From Pseudomonas laurylsulfativorans (lineage in GTDB: Bacteria; Pseudomonadota; Gammaproteobacteria; Pseudomonadales; Pseudomonadaceae), in contig NZ_MUJK01000002.1 in assembly GCF_002906155.1 (NCBI RefSeq), positions 124,001 through 188,000 of the forward strand: 64,000 nt of DNA, given 5' to 3'. The first letter of the stretch is position 1. Each line of letters opens with the position of its first letter. The notes under the pieces were generated by a model that saw nothing but the letters and a program-made list of their open reading frames with translations, was not told the origin of the DNA and did no database searches. Positions 17,314 to 25,868 of the stretch are shown here, piece by piece. A program made the translations under genes and the position numbers.

Positions 17314-18747
17314 TTACAGGATGTTGAACGGAACCGTGGTCACGAGACGGAACTCGTTGATGCTGCCGTCAGCCTGGTTTTCGCTGGCACGGTGAGCCGT
17401 GTAGGTGCCGCGGATCGTGGTGGCCTTGAGCGGGCCGCTCTGCACGGCGTAGGTCGCGCCGATGCCGTATTCATAGTGGTGTTCGCCATCCTGGGACTGG
17501 ATGCCGTCATAACCCTTGCCAACCACGCCGCCGTTGCCGGTGTAGTGAGTGCCGTCGATGCCCCAGCCGCGCGCCTGGTAGATGTTGAACTTCAGGCCTG
17601 GCACGCCGTATTCGGCCATGTTCAGACCGTAGGCAACCTGGAACGATTTTTCGTTCGGGCCGTTGAAGTCCGACAGCAGGGAGTTGGCCAGGTAGATGCC
17701 GTTGGTTTCGTGCAGGTAGTCGAAGTACTCGTTGCCGTTCACTTCCTGGTACGAGAAGGTCAGGGTGTGGGCCTGGTGGGTCAGGCCGAACGACAGGGAA
17801 TAGGTGTCGTTGTCGATGTCGCCGATCAGGGCCTTACCGGTTTCCTGGGTTTTGTAGTAGTTCAGGCCGGTGGTCAGGCTCAGTACCTGGCTGTCGCCCA
17901 GAACGTGGGAAGCGCCGAAGTAGTACTGGTTCCAGATGTCTTCAGCCTGGGTCGCCCAGAGGCTGGTGGTCAGGCTGGCAAATGGGGTGTAGGTCAGGCC
18001 GCCAGTGTAGACGTGGTCGGTCTCGACGATGCCGTTGGCGTATTCGGTGCGAAATTTACGCTGGCTTTCTTCGGTACGCGGTGAGTTGCGATCGAAGGTG
18101 GCCAGGTCGAAGGCCAGGTTGTTCAGCTCTTCGCTGTGGATGGCCACACCTTCGAAGCTCGAAGGCAGTGCACGGTTACCGATCACGTCGACCATCGGGC
18201 TGCTGAAGTTCATGCGGCCGGCGGTCAGGGTGGTGTTGGAGACACGGGCCTTGACGTTGGCCAGGCCCAGTTTGCTCCACTGGCCTTGAGCATCGCCGCC
18301 TTCTTTGGTCAGGGTACGGTTGTTGCCCGCGCCAGGACGAGTGCCCGGTGCGCCACCGTTGTTGGATGCCAGGTCCTTGCGGTCCTGATCCAGCGCGATG
18401 GCGTTGTAGGCCGCCACCTCGGTGCTGAAACCTACGGTGCCTTCGGTGAAGCCCGAGTTGTACTTGAGGATGGTGCCCTGGACCCAGTTGATCCGGCGAT
18501 CGGTCGGGGTCGAAACGCCGTCTTTCTTGTAGGCGAACTTGGCGCCGCGTTGCAGTTGTTCGTTGGCGTACCAGTTACGCGTAGTGCCGGTGATCGACTG
18601 GCCTTCGACAAAGCCGGTGGCTTCGCTCTGGGCGTTTTTCTCGTTCACGGTAACCGGGGTGAAAGCCTGGCTTTGGGTTTCTGCGTAAGCCGTGGCGGTT
18701 ACGCTGCTGATGGCCAAGGCCAATAACGCGGTGCTGCTCAGTTTCAT
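17314..18747 (-). CDS. opdP: OprD-family outer-membrane porin, OpdP-like
   Basis: A 477-residue porin with signal peptide MKLSSTALLALAISSVTATA cleaved at YAE. It has the alternating aromatic/hydrophilic strands of an 18-stranded OprD barrel and a C-terminal strand ending VTTVPFNIL. In P. aeruginosa the OpdP/OpdD porin sits inside the same dpp cluster and admits dipeptides, so I assign it to outer-membrane dipeptide entry. The start follows GTAAGGAGCTTTACCC. Confidence 0.9.
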   Translation of the reverse strand: MKLSSTALLALAISSVTATAYAETQSQAFTPVTVNEKNAQSEATGFVEGQSITGTTRNWYANEQLQRGAKFAYKKDGVSTPTDRRINWVQGTILKYNSGFTEGTVGFSTEVAAYNAIALDQDRKDLASNNGGAPGTRPGAGNNRTLTKEGGDAQGQWSKLGLANVKARVSNTTLTAGRMNFSSPMVDVIGNRALPSSFEGVAIHSEELNNLAFDLATFDRNSPRTEESQRKFRTEYANGIVETDHVYTGGLTYTPFASLTTSLWATQAEDIWNQYYFGASHVLGDSQVLSLTTGLNYYKTQETGKALIGDIDNDTYSLSFGLTHQAHTLTFSYQEVNGNEYFDYLHETNGIYLANSLLSDFNGPNEKSFQVAYGLNMAEYGVPGLKFNIYQARGWGIDGTHYTGNGGVVGKGYDGIQSQDGEHHYEYGIGATYAVQSGPLKATTIRGTYTAHRASENQADGSINEFRLVTTVPFNIL

Positions 18748-18882
18748 GGGTAAAGCTCCTTACTTTCTTTTTTTTATGCCGGTCTTTTTGGGTGATCCGG
18801 CTATTGGTTTAGAACTCATTCACGGCAACGCAAACGTTTGCTGTTAGCCCAATAGGCAAAAGACGGCAAAGCGTCTGCGTGA

Positions 18883-18899
18883 GGGCGGAAAATCCGCCC
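18883..18899. other. Small intergenic hairpin upstream of opdP
   Basis: GGGCGGA (18883-18889) and TCCGCCC (18893-18899) form a 7-bp stem with a three-base loop, between the 18922 binding-protein gene and opdP. A second small hairpin, AGACG/CGTCT, lies at 18861-18876. There is no T tract; processing or partial termination inside the operon is possible. Confidence 0.4.
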
Positions 18900-18921
18900 C
18901 CCGGCATTTCTGGCTAATCGG

Positions 18922-20523
18922 TTATTTTTCTATGCTGACACCCGAGAAAACATTGCGGCCGAACGGGCTCACCTTGAACCCTTCGATTTTGGCGCTCAGC
19001 GGCTGGTTGACCGTTGAGTGGGCGACTGGCGTGATCGGCACTTGCTGCTTGAGCAACTGCTGCGCCTGTTTGTAGAGCAGGGTGCGCTGGTCTCGGTCGG
19101 TGACGATCTTGGCCTGCTTGATCAGCTTGTCGTAAGCCGGATCACACCACATCGAGTAGTTGTTACCGCCAATGGCGTCGCAGCTGTAGAGCGTGCCCAG
19201 CCAGTTGTCCGGATCACCGTTGTCACCGGTCCAGCCGATCAGGCTGATGTCGTGCTCGCCATTCTTGGTGCGCTTGATGTACTCGCCCCACTCATAGCTG
19301 ACGATCTTGACCTTGAGGCCGATCTTCGCCCAGTCAGCCTGGAGCATCTCGGCCATCAACTTGGCATTGGGGTTGTACGGACGCTGGACCGGCATGGCCC
19401 AGAGGGTGATTTCAGTGCCTTCCTTGACGCCGGCGGCCTTGAGCAATTCCCTGGCCTTTTCCGGGTTGTAGGCGGCGTCCTTGATCGTGTCGTCGTAGGA
19501 CCATTGGGTCGGCGGCATGGCGTTGACCGCCAGTTGCCCCGCGCCCTGGTAAACGGCATTGAGAATGCCCTGCTTGTTCACCGCCATGTCCAGCGCCTGA
19601 CGCACTTCGAGCTGGTCGAAGGGTTTGTGGCGTACGTTGTAGGCGATGTAGCCGAGGTTGAAGCCAGGCTTCTCGATCAGTTGCAGGGCCGGGTCGTTTT
19701 TCAGCGCGGGCACATCGGCAGGGCGCGGGTGCAGGGTGATCTGGCACTCGCCGGCCTTGAGTTTCTGCACCCGCACCGAGGCGTCGGTGTTGATGGCGAA
19801 AATCAGGTTGTCGAGCTTGACCCGGCTCGGGTCCCAGTAATGCTTGTTACCGGTGTAACGGATGTTCGAGTCTTTCTGATAGCTCTTGAACACGAACGGC
19901 CCGGTGCCGATCGGCTTCTGGTTGATGTCGCTTGGTTTGCCTTCGGTCAGCAGCTTGTCGGCGTACTCGGCCGAAAGGATGGCGGCGAAGCTCATGGCGA
20001 TGTTCTGGATGAACGCGGCGTCCACGCTGTTGAGCGTAAAGACCACGGTCAACGGCTCGGTCTTTTCGACCTTGGCGATGTTCTTGTTAAGGCTCATGCC
20101 GTTGAAGTACGGAAACTCTGTCGGATAAGCCTTACGGAAAGGTTGTTGCGGATCGAGCATGCGATTGAACGTGAACAGCACGTCATCGGCGTTGAAATCG
20201 CGGGTCGGCGTGAAGTACTTGGTGGTGTGAAACTTCACCCCTTCGCGCAGGTGAAACGTGTATTTGAGGCCGTCCTCGGAAATTTCCCAGCTCGTGGCCA
20301 GGCCCGGTACGACGTTGGTCGCGCCTTTCTCGAATTCTGCCAACCGGTTGTACAGCGGTTCGGCGGCGTCGTTGTCGGTCGCAGTGGTGTACTGCGCCGT
20401 GTCGAAACCGGCGGGGCTGCCTTCGGAGCAGAACACCAGGCTGTTGTTGGCGGCCTGGCTGATGGAAGTGGCGGCCAACAGGCCGGTGCCCAGCAATGCG
20501 GATAAAACCAAGGTATGGCGCAT
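18922..20523 (-). CDS. Periplasmic peptide-binding protein (DppA family), second paralogue
   Basis: A 533-residue SBP_bac_5 protein with signal peptide MRHTLVLSALLGTGLLAATS ending QAA. Its core motifs (VFCSEGSPAGFDTAQYTT, RPYNPNAKLMAEMLQADWAK and SYEWGEYIKRTKNGEHD) are nearly those of the next gene upstream, pointing to a fairly recent duplication. The ATG at 20523 follows AAAAGGGAGCGTT. It lies between opdP and the third paralogue, separated from the latter by a terminator and 303 bases, so it probably has its own promoter. Confidence 0.92.
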   Translation of the reverse strand: MRHTLVLSALLGTGLLAATSISQAANNSLVFCSEGSPAGFDTAQYTTATDNDAAEPLYNRLAEFEKGATNVVPGLATSWEISEDGLKYTFHLREGVKFHTTKYFTPTRDFNADDVLFTFNRMLDPQQPFRKAYPTEFPYFNGMSLNKNIAKVEKTEPLTVVFTLNSVDAAFIQNIAMSFAAILSAEYADKLLTEGKPSDINQKPIGTGPFVFKSYQKDSNIRYTGNKHYWDPSRVKLDNLIFAINTDASVRVQKLKAGECQITLHPRPADVPALKNDPALQLIEKPGFNLGYIAYNVRHKPFDQLEVRQALDMAVNKQGILNAVYQGAGQLAVNAMPPTQWSYDDTIKDAAYNPEKARELLKAAGVKEGTEITLWAMPVQRPYNPNAKLMAEMLQADWAKIGLKVKIVSYEWGEYIKRTKNGEHDISLIGWTGDNGDPDNWLGTLYSCDAIGGNNYSMWCDPAYDKLIKQAKIVTDRDQRTLLYKQAQQLLKQQVPITPVAHSTVNQPLSAKIEGFKVSPFGRNVFSGVSIEK

Positions 20524-20789
20524 AACGCTCCCTTTTCTCTCAAAGTGTTGTCAATGAGCCGTCGTCCCGTCCGCGGACATAGAGGCATCACTGATTTCAA
20601 GCCATGCACGCAGCAGTAACCGATGACCCACGCATGCACTGGTCGGATCCCGACGGTATGAGCCACGGGTCCGGCAGTAAATGCGTAAAGTCCTAATGAC
20701 TCGTAGGAAATGGCAACGCGTCCTTACCCGATGCTGTAGTCAGCTGCGGATTTGGATGTAGGCAAATTCCTGCTTGCTCGGTAGATAAA
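20524..20789. promoter_or_regulatory. Intergenic region upstream of the 20523 binding-protein gene
   Basis: An upstream terminator (20790-20820) implies a promoter in this stretch for the 20523 gene. I cannot assign good -35 and -10 boxes. A short inverted repeat TCCTA/TAGGA with an eight-base spacer (20690-20707) is a possible regulator site. No gene is visible; a 143-codon frame (20235-20666, minus) only shadows the start of the gene. Confidence 0.35.
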
Positions 20790-20820
20790 GCAACGGCGAC
20801 GTCAGAAACGTCGCCGTTGC
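20790..20820 (-). terminator. Terminator behind the 20827 binding-protein gene
   Basis: GCAACGGCGACGT (20790-20802) and ACGTCGCCGTTGC (20808-20820) make a perfect 13-bp stem with a five-base loop. On the minus strand it is followed by TTTAT, six bases beyond the stop codon of the 20827 gene. Confidence 0.8.
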
Positions 20821-20826
20821 AAAACC

Positions 20827-22452
20827 TTATTTGCTGACGCTGACGCCGTAGAAGGAGTTCAAGCCAAATGGGCTGATCTTGAAGTCCTGCACGTTGGCGC
20901 GCATGGGTTGGAACACCGTCGAGTGAGCGATAGGTGTCATAGGCACAGCATCCTTGAGGACGTGTTGCGCTTGTTTGTAGAGCTCGGTGCGCTTGCCTTG
21001 GTCTGAAGTGCGCTTGGCCTGCTTGACGATGTCGTCAAACTTCTTGTCGCACCATTTGGAGAAGTTGTTGCCTTCCAGCGAGTCGCAGCCGAACAGTACG
21101 TTCAGCCAGTTGTCCGGATCACCGTTGTCGCCGCTCCAGCCAATCAGCATCGCGCCGTTCTCGCCGCCCTTGGAGCGCTTGATGTACTCGCCCCACTCGT
21201 AGCTCTGGATCTTGACCTTGAGGCCGATCTTGGCCCAGTCGGACTGCAGCATTTCTGCCATCAGTTTGGCGTTCGGGTTGTACGGACGCTGAACCGGCAT
21301 CGCCCACAGGACGATCTCGGTACCTTCCTTGACGCCGGCTTCCTTGAGCAGCTCCTTGGCTTTCTCGGGATCGTACTTGGCGTCCTTGATGGTGGTGTCG
21401 TAGGACCACTGGGTCGGCGGCATGGCGTTGACCGCCAGTTGGCCGGCGCCCTGATACACGGAGTCGATGATCTGCTGCTTGTTGACGGCCATGTCCATTG
21501 CCTGGCGCACTTTCAACTGCGACATCGGGTTTGGCTTGTCGTCGCCCTTGATCTTGTCCATCACGTTGTAGGCGATATAGCCCAGGTTGAACCCAGCCTG
21601 CTCAGGCATCTTCAAGGACTTGTCTTCCTTGAGCGCCTTCAGGTCGGCCGGACGAGGGAACAGGGTGACCTGGCACTCGTTCTTCTTCAGCTTCTGGATA
21701 CGTACCGACGGGTCGGTGGTGATGGCGAAGATCAGGTTGTCGATCTTCACGTCGTCAGGCTTCCAGTAGTCCTTGTTCCCGGTGTAGCGGATGTTGGAGT
21801 CTTTCTGGTAGCTCTTGAACACGAACGGGCCAGTGCCGACCGGCTTCTGGTTGATGTCGGCGGCCTTGCCTTCCTTGAGCAACTGGGCAGCGTACTCGGC
21901 GGACTGGATCGAGGCGAAGCTCATGGCCATGTTCTGGATGAACGCGGCATCAACATCTTTGAGGGTGAACTTGACGGTCTTGTCGTCGACTTTATCGATC
22001 TTGGTGATGTTGGTGTCCATCCCCATGTCGGTGAAGTACGGGAATTCGGTCGGGTACGCTTTGCGGAACGGGTCATCCTTGTTAATCATGCGATTAAAGG
22101 TGAACAGCACGTCGTCGGCGTTGAACTCACGAGTCGGCTTGAAGTACGGGGTGGTGTGGAACTTGACGCCTTCGCGCAGGTGGAAGGTATAGGTCAGGCC
22201 GTCATCGGAGACGTCCCAACTGGTCGCCAGGCCAGGAATCACGGCGGTGCCGCCGCGCTCGAACTGGGTGAGGCGGTTGAACATGGTTTCTGCTGAGGCG
22301 TCGAAGTCGGTTCCGGTGGTGTATTGACCTGGATCGAAACCGGCCGGGCTCCCTTCGGAGCAGAACACCAGGTTAGTCGCTGCTTGGGCGAACGGTGCGC
22401 TGGCTAGCAAGGTTGCGCCAACTAAAAACGGAATGACCGCGTGTTTAAGCAT
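20827..22452 (-). CDS. Periplasmic peptide-binding protein (DppA family), third paralogue
   Basis: A 541-residue SBP_bac_5 protein with signal peptide MLKHAVIPFLVGATLLASAP ending AQA. It shares VFCSEGSPAGFDPGQYTT, LWAMPVQRPYNPNAKLMAEM and SYEWGEYIKRSKGG with the neighbour at 18922. I chose the ATG at 22452; the open extension to 22581 would replace the signal peptide with unrelated sequence. It is the promoter-proximal member of the locus, has its own terminator, and is preceded by a 470-base region with several repeats. Confidence 0.92.
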   Translation of the reverse strand: MLKHAVIPFLVGATLLASAPFAQAATNLVFCSEGSPAGFDPGQYTTGTDFDASAETMFNRLTQFERGGTAVIPGLATSWDVSDDGLTYTFHLREGVKFHTTPYFKPTREFNADDVLFTFNRMINKDDPFRKAYPTEFPYFTDMGMDTNITKIDKVDDKTVKFTLKDVDAAFIQNMAMSFASIQSAEYAAQLLKEGKAADINQKPVGTGPFVFKSYQKDSNIRYTGNKDYWKPDDVKIDNLIFAITTDPSVRIQKLKKNECQVTLFPRPADLKALKEDKSLKMPEQAGFNLGYIAYNVMDKIKGDDKPNPMSQLKVRQAMDMAVNKQQIIDSVYQGAGQLAVNAMPPTQWSYDTTIKDAKYDPEKAKELLKEAGVKEGTEIVLWAMPVQRPYNPNAKLMAEMLQSDWAKIGLKVKIQSYEWGEYIKRSKGGENGAMLIGWSGDNGDPDNWLNVLFGCDSLEGNNFSKWCDKKFDDIVKQAKRTSDQGKRTELYKQAQHVLKDAVPMTPIAHSTVFQPMRANVQDFKISPFGLNSFYGVSVSK

Positions 22453-22870
22453 GGTGGCCTCATGATTTGTTGTCATTTTTGGAATTAGAGGACGACCTCG
22501 TGAGTCGTGCCTGCGGATACTTATGCAGGGGCCATACCCAATGCAAGATCCAGAGTGACTACAAGCCTTAAACGGTGGCACGAACGTACCTTAATGTCGC
22601 ATCTGTATAAATCCTGACGCATTTGACCGTTTGCGCGACATTTTTACGGTGCAAGCGACGCACTTTTACGGTGCGTCATGAGTACTGGGTGCTCCCGATC
22701 AGGGCGGGGTGTTACTTATTTATACCCCCGTTGTGTGGGCTGGGTATGGTGTGAATAAGAGTGGTTATTGCTGCACCGATAGTGGCCAATTGAACTCAGT
22801 TGCACCCGGTGCAACTGCCGGTTTTTCTCGGTGGACTATCCAGTTATAGCTCATGCCGGAACACTGCCCA
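22453..22870. promoter_or_regulatory. Control region upstream of the 22452 dpp binding-protein gene
   Basis: No gene is visible in this stretch. TTTTACGGTGC occurs twice (22642-22652 and 22664-22674), exactly 22 bases apart. AATGTCGC (22593-22600) and GCGACATT (22635-22642) form an inverted repeat. A 19-bp palindrome lies at 22798-22816 (AGTTGCACC, C, GGTGCAACT). A minus-strand TATACA-like -10 lies between the inverted arms. Together these suggest regulator binding sites. PsdR is the known dpp repressor in P. aeruginosa, but I cannot tie it to these sites. Confidence 0.45.
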
Positions 22871-22907
22871 AAAAAAACGGCGATCATGTGAATGATCGCC
22901 GTTTTTT
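22871..22907. terminator. Bidirectional terminator after the SIMPL gene
   Basis: CGGCGATCAT (22878-22887), loop GTGA, ATGATCGCCG (22892-22901), with seven A on the left and six T on the right. It ends the minus-strand SIMPL gene. Confidence 0.9.
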
Positions 22908-22924
22908 GTTCAGAGCCTATCGAC

Positions 22925-23641
22925 TCAAGGCATCAGCACTTCAATCGAACCATCGGCGGTCATGCTGACCTGGCTGGTGCCGGCTTCAACATCCGGCGTC
23001 ACCGGCGCGGCGTCCATGGCGGCGGCTTTCATCATCATGGGTGCGCGCAGGTAAGGCTGCGGATAACCGTTGCTGTTGAGGTTCAGGTTGACGATTTTGT
23101 AGCTCTTGCCGCCGAGGGCGTCGGTGGCCAACTGGGCGCGGGCCTTGAAGGCGGTCACTGCGTCCTTGAGCAGGGCGTCTTCGCTGGCCTTGCGGGTCGG
23201 GGTGGCGATGGCGAAGTCCATGCCGCCCATTTTCAGGTCGGTGAGCAGTTCACCGGTCAGCTTCGACAATGCGGCGAAGTCCGAGCTTTCAAGGCGCAAT
23301 TCGGCGCGCTCGCGCCAGCCGGTGATTTTCTGGCCCTTGGTGTCGTAGATCGGATAGCTGTTGCGACTGCCTTGGCGCAGGGTGATGTCCTTGACTTGCT
23401 TGGCCTGGGCCAGCGCCTTGTTCATGGTGGTGCTGACGTCGGCGGCGAGTTTGGCCGGGTCGCTGTTCTGTTCTTCTGTGTAAAGAGTCACGATCATCAG
23501 GTCGCGGGCCACTTCCTGACTGACTTCGGCGCGCAGGGAAATCTGGTTGTAATGAAGCTCGTCGGCGGCCAGCGCCGGGAGGCTGGCGACGGTGCCAAGG
23601 CCCAGGGCGAGGAGAGCGGCGCTGCGGCGGAATGTGTGCAT
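22925..23641 (-). CDS. SIMPL (DUF541) domain periplasmic protein
   Basis: 238 residues with signal peptide MHTFRRSAALLALGLGTVAS ending ALA. The mature protein (ISLRAEVSQEVARDLMIVTL, then GWRERAELRLESSDFAALSKL) is a typical SIMPL/DUF541 domain, a periplasmic family of uncertain function; some members are linked to oxidative stress or oligomeric ring formation. The ATG follows AAGGAGCCTTC. It is monocistronic, lying between the dpp control region and roxS. Confidence 0.88.
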   Translation of the reverse strand: MHTFRRSAALLALGLGTVASLPALAADELHYNQISLRAEVSQEVARDLMIVTLYTEEQNSDPAKLAADVSTTMNKALAQAKQVKDITLRQGSRNSYPIYDTKGQKITGWRERAELRLESSDFAALSKLTGELLTDLKMGGMDFAIATPTRKASEDALLKDAVTAFKARAQLATDALGGKSYKIVNLNLNSNGYPQPYLRAPMMMKAAAMDAAPVTPDVEAGTSQVSMTADGSIEVLMP

Positions 23642-23887
23642 GAAGGCTCCTTGAAAGGTGCGCAGAGGTATGATCCGGTCCTGCGTGAAACCATCAGACT
23701 CTAGCTTTTATGTTCCGGTTCGCACAGTTACAACTTCTATACAGATGCATGGCTGCCGCTCGCTGTTTGTAGGAGCTGGCTTGCCAGCGATGGAGTCGCG
23801 GGCGCCGCGTTTATCCTGAATGCGCGCGTTATCGTTAACGTCCATCGCTGGCAAGCCAGCTCCTACATGTGGCCGTTTGCCGCACTT
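23642..23887. other. Divergent spacer between the SIMPL gene and roxS
   Basis: Apart from the REP pair at 23767-23870 I see no gene or clear signal. The SIMPL promoter should lie in 23642-23760 but no strong boxes are visible. Confidence 0.45.
23767..23870. repeat. REP inverted pair (GAGCTGGCTTGCCAGC type)
   Basis: TGTAGGAGCTGGCTTGCCAG and CTGGCAAGCCAGCTCCTACA face each other about 60 bases apart. The centre is GCTGGCTTGCCAGC rather than the commoner GCGAGCTTGCTCGC, so this is a second REP type. Confidence 0.9.
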
Positions 23888-23918
23888 TTGCCTGTCAGCC
23901 CCTGTGCTTGGTTATACT
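23888..23918 (+). promoter_or_regulatory. Candidate roxSR promoter
   Basis: TTGCCT (23888-23893), then TTATAC (23912-23917) after 18 bases, or the overlapping TATACT after 19. Transcription would start about 30 bases before the roxS ATG. Confidence 0.5.
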
Positions 23919-23955
23919 CCCAGCGATCCGCCTGGAGCGCTCATCAGGAGAGCTC

Positions 23956-25218
23956 ATGCTCGCCCCCGTTCAAATCACTTCCGCCACTCGCCAGAACCTC
24001 TGGCGGCTGACGTTCATCCGCACCTTGGTGTTGGCCGCCCAGGCCGGTTCCGTGGGCCTGGCCTACTGGTTCGAATTGTTGCCGCTGCCCTGGTTTCAAC
24101 TGGCCGCGACGCTCGCATGTTCAATGCTGTTGTGCGTGTTTACGGCGATTCGCCTGCGCACCTCGTGGCCGGTGACAGAGCTCGAGTACGCTGTGCAACT
24201 GGCCTGCGACCTGTTTATCCACAGCGCATTGCTGTATTTCTCCGGTGGCTCGACCAACCCCTTCGTCTCCTATTACCTGGTGCCGCTGACCATTGCCGCC
24301 GTGACGTTGCCATGGCGTTATTCGGTGATCCTGTCGGGTATCGCGCTGACGATGTACACGCTATTGCTGGCGCAGTTCTACCCACTGCAAACCTTCCCCA
24401 TCGCTCGGGAAAACCTGCAGGTGTACGGGATGTGGTTGAGCTTTGCCCTCGCCGCCGCAGTGATCACCTTCTTCGCCGCGCGCATGGCCGAAGAGCTGCG
24501 CCGCCAGGAAGAATTGCGCGCCATTCGCCGCGAAGAGGGTCTGCGCGATCAGCAACTGCTGGCCGTCGCCACCCAGGCCGCCGGTGCGGCCCATGAGCTG
24601 GGAACGCCGCTGGCGACCATGAGTGTGCTGCTCAAGGAAATGCGTCAGGATCACCATGACCCGATGTTGCAGGACGACCTGAGCGTGCTGCAGGATCAGG
24701 TCAAGCTGTGCAAAGAGACCTTGCAGCAACTGGTGCGCGCCGCCGAGGCCAATCGCCGGTTGGCGGTGGAGATGCAGGACGTCACCGATTGGCTCGATGA
24801 AGCCCTCAATCGCTGGCACCTGATGCGCCCGGAAGCCAGTTATCGCTTCCAGCGCCTCGGCCAGGGCCCGGTCCCTCGCATGGCGCCGCCGCCTGACCTG
24901 ACCCAGGCGCTGCTGAATCTGCTGAACAACGCCGCCGACGCCTGCCCCGAAGGGCTGCAAGTGACGCTGGACTGGGATTGGGAAAACCTCACCATCAGCA
25001 TTCGTGACCACGGCGCCGGTGTGCCGCTGGCCATCGCCGAGCAAATCGGCAAACCGTTTTTTACCACCAAGGGCAAAGGCTTCGGCCTGGGCCTGTTTTT
25101 GAGCAAGGCCAGCGTGACACGCGCCGGCGGCTCAGTGAAACTCTACAGTCATGAGGAAGGTGGCACGCTCACCGAGCTGCGCCTGCCCCGTGTCGCCCGA
25201 GGAGACGAACATGAGTGA
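23956..25218 (+). CDS. roxS: Redox-sensing histidine kinase RoxS (RegB/PrrB family)
   Basis: 420 residues. Six hydrophobic helices span about residues 20-175 and include GGSTNPF (97-103), the quinone-binding motif of RegB. The H-box is AAGAAHELGTPLA with phospho-acceptor H213. C254 in QVKLCKETLQQL occupies the position of the redox-active cysteine of RegB. The ATPase has an N-box LLNLLNNAADA and G-boxes DHGAGVP and GKGFGLGLFLS. I set the start at 23956 after AGGAGAGCTC. In Pseudomonas RoxSR controls terminal oxidases and respiration under cyanide or redox stress. Confidence 0.93.
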   Translation: MLAPVQITSATRQNLWRLTFIRTLVLAAQAGSVGLAYWFELLPLPWFQLAATLACSMLLCVFTAIRLRTSWPVTELEYAVQLACDLFIHSALLYFSGGSTNPFVSYYLVPLTIAAVTLPWRYSVILSGIALTMYTLLLAQFYPLQTFPIARENLQVYGMWLSFALAAAVITFFAARMAEELRRQEELRAIRREEGLRDQQLLAVATQAAGAAHELGTPLATMSVLLKEMRQDHHDPMLQDDLSVLQDQVKLCKETLQQLVRAAEANRRLAVEMQDVTDWLDEALNRWHLMRPEASYRFQRLGQGPVPRMAPPPDLTQALLNLLNNAADACPEGLQVTLDWDWENLTISIRDHGAGVPLAIAEQIGKPFFTTKGKGFGLGLFLSKASVTRAGGSVKLYSHEEGGTLTELRLPRVARGDEHE

Positions 25219-25771
25219 AGAGATCCAAGTCGAAGGCGAAGAACTGCCGCATTTGTTGCTGGTCGATGACGACGCCACATTCACCCGCGTCATGGCCCGC
25301 GCCATGGCCCGCCGGGGTTTTCGCGTCAGCACCGCCAGTTCCGCCGAGGAAGGCCTGGAACTGGCCAAGGCCGATCTGCCGGACTACGCCGCCCTGGACC
25401 TGAAGATGGACGGCGATTCGGGCCTGGTGCTGTTGCCCAAGTTGCTGGAAATGGACCCGGAAATGCGCGTGGTGATCCTCACCGGTTATTCGAGCATTGC
25501 CACTGCCGTCGAGGCGATCAAACGCGGTGCCTGCAATTACCTGTGCAAACCGGCGGATGCGGACGACGTACTGGCGGCGCTGCTGTCCGAACACGCCGAC
25601 CTCGACAGTCTGGTGCCGGAAAACCCCATGTCCGTGGACCGCCTGCAGTGGGAACACATCCAGCGCGTGCTGACCGAGCACGAAGGCAACATCTCTGCCA
25701 CGGCCCGCGCCTTGGGCATGCACCGCCGCACCCTGCAGCGCAAACTGCAGAAGCGCCCCGTTCGCCGCTGA
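25211..25771 (+). CDS. roxR: Response regulator RoxR (RegA/PrrA family)
   Basis: 186 residues. The receiver domain contains the acidic pocket LLLVDDDATF, phospho-acceptor D63 in YAALDLKMDGDSG, and the conserved T and K (VILTGYSS, CNYLCKPAD). A Fis-type helix-turn-helix follows (ISATARALGMHRRTLQRKLQ). The reading frame overlaps the end of roxS by eight bases, a sign of translational coupling. The partner kinase is RoxS. Confidence 0.95.
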   Translation: MSEEIQVEGEELPHLLLVDDDATFTRVMARAMARRGFRVSTASSAEEGLELAKADLPDYAALDLKMDGDSGLVLLPKLLEMDPEMRVVILTGYSSIATAVEAIKRGACNYLCKPADADDVLAALLSEHADLDSLVPENPMSVDRLQWEHIQRVLTEHEGNISATARALGMHRRTLQRKLQKRPVRR

Positions 25772-25814
25772 ACCTGCGCTGAACGAATGCGGGCCGCTTC
25801 TCGCGACAAACCGG

Positions 25815-25834
25815 ACCGATCATCTATGATCGGT
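25815..25834. other. Inverted repeat between roxR and the ABC transporter gene
   Basis: ACCGATCAT and ATGATCGGT are separated by two bases, giving a near-continuous 20-bp palindrome. No T tract follows. It could be a weak terminator of roxR or an operator for the next gene. Confidence 0.4.
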
Positions 25835-25868
25835 TCGTGTGTGCACTTTTCTCTATCGAGCCTTATCC

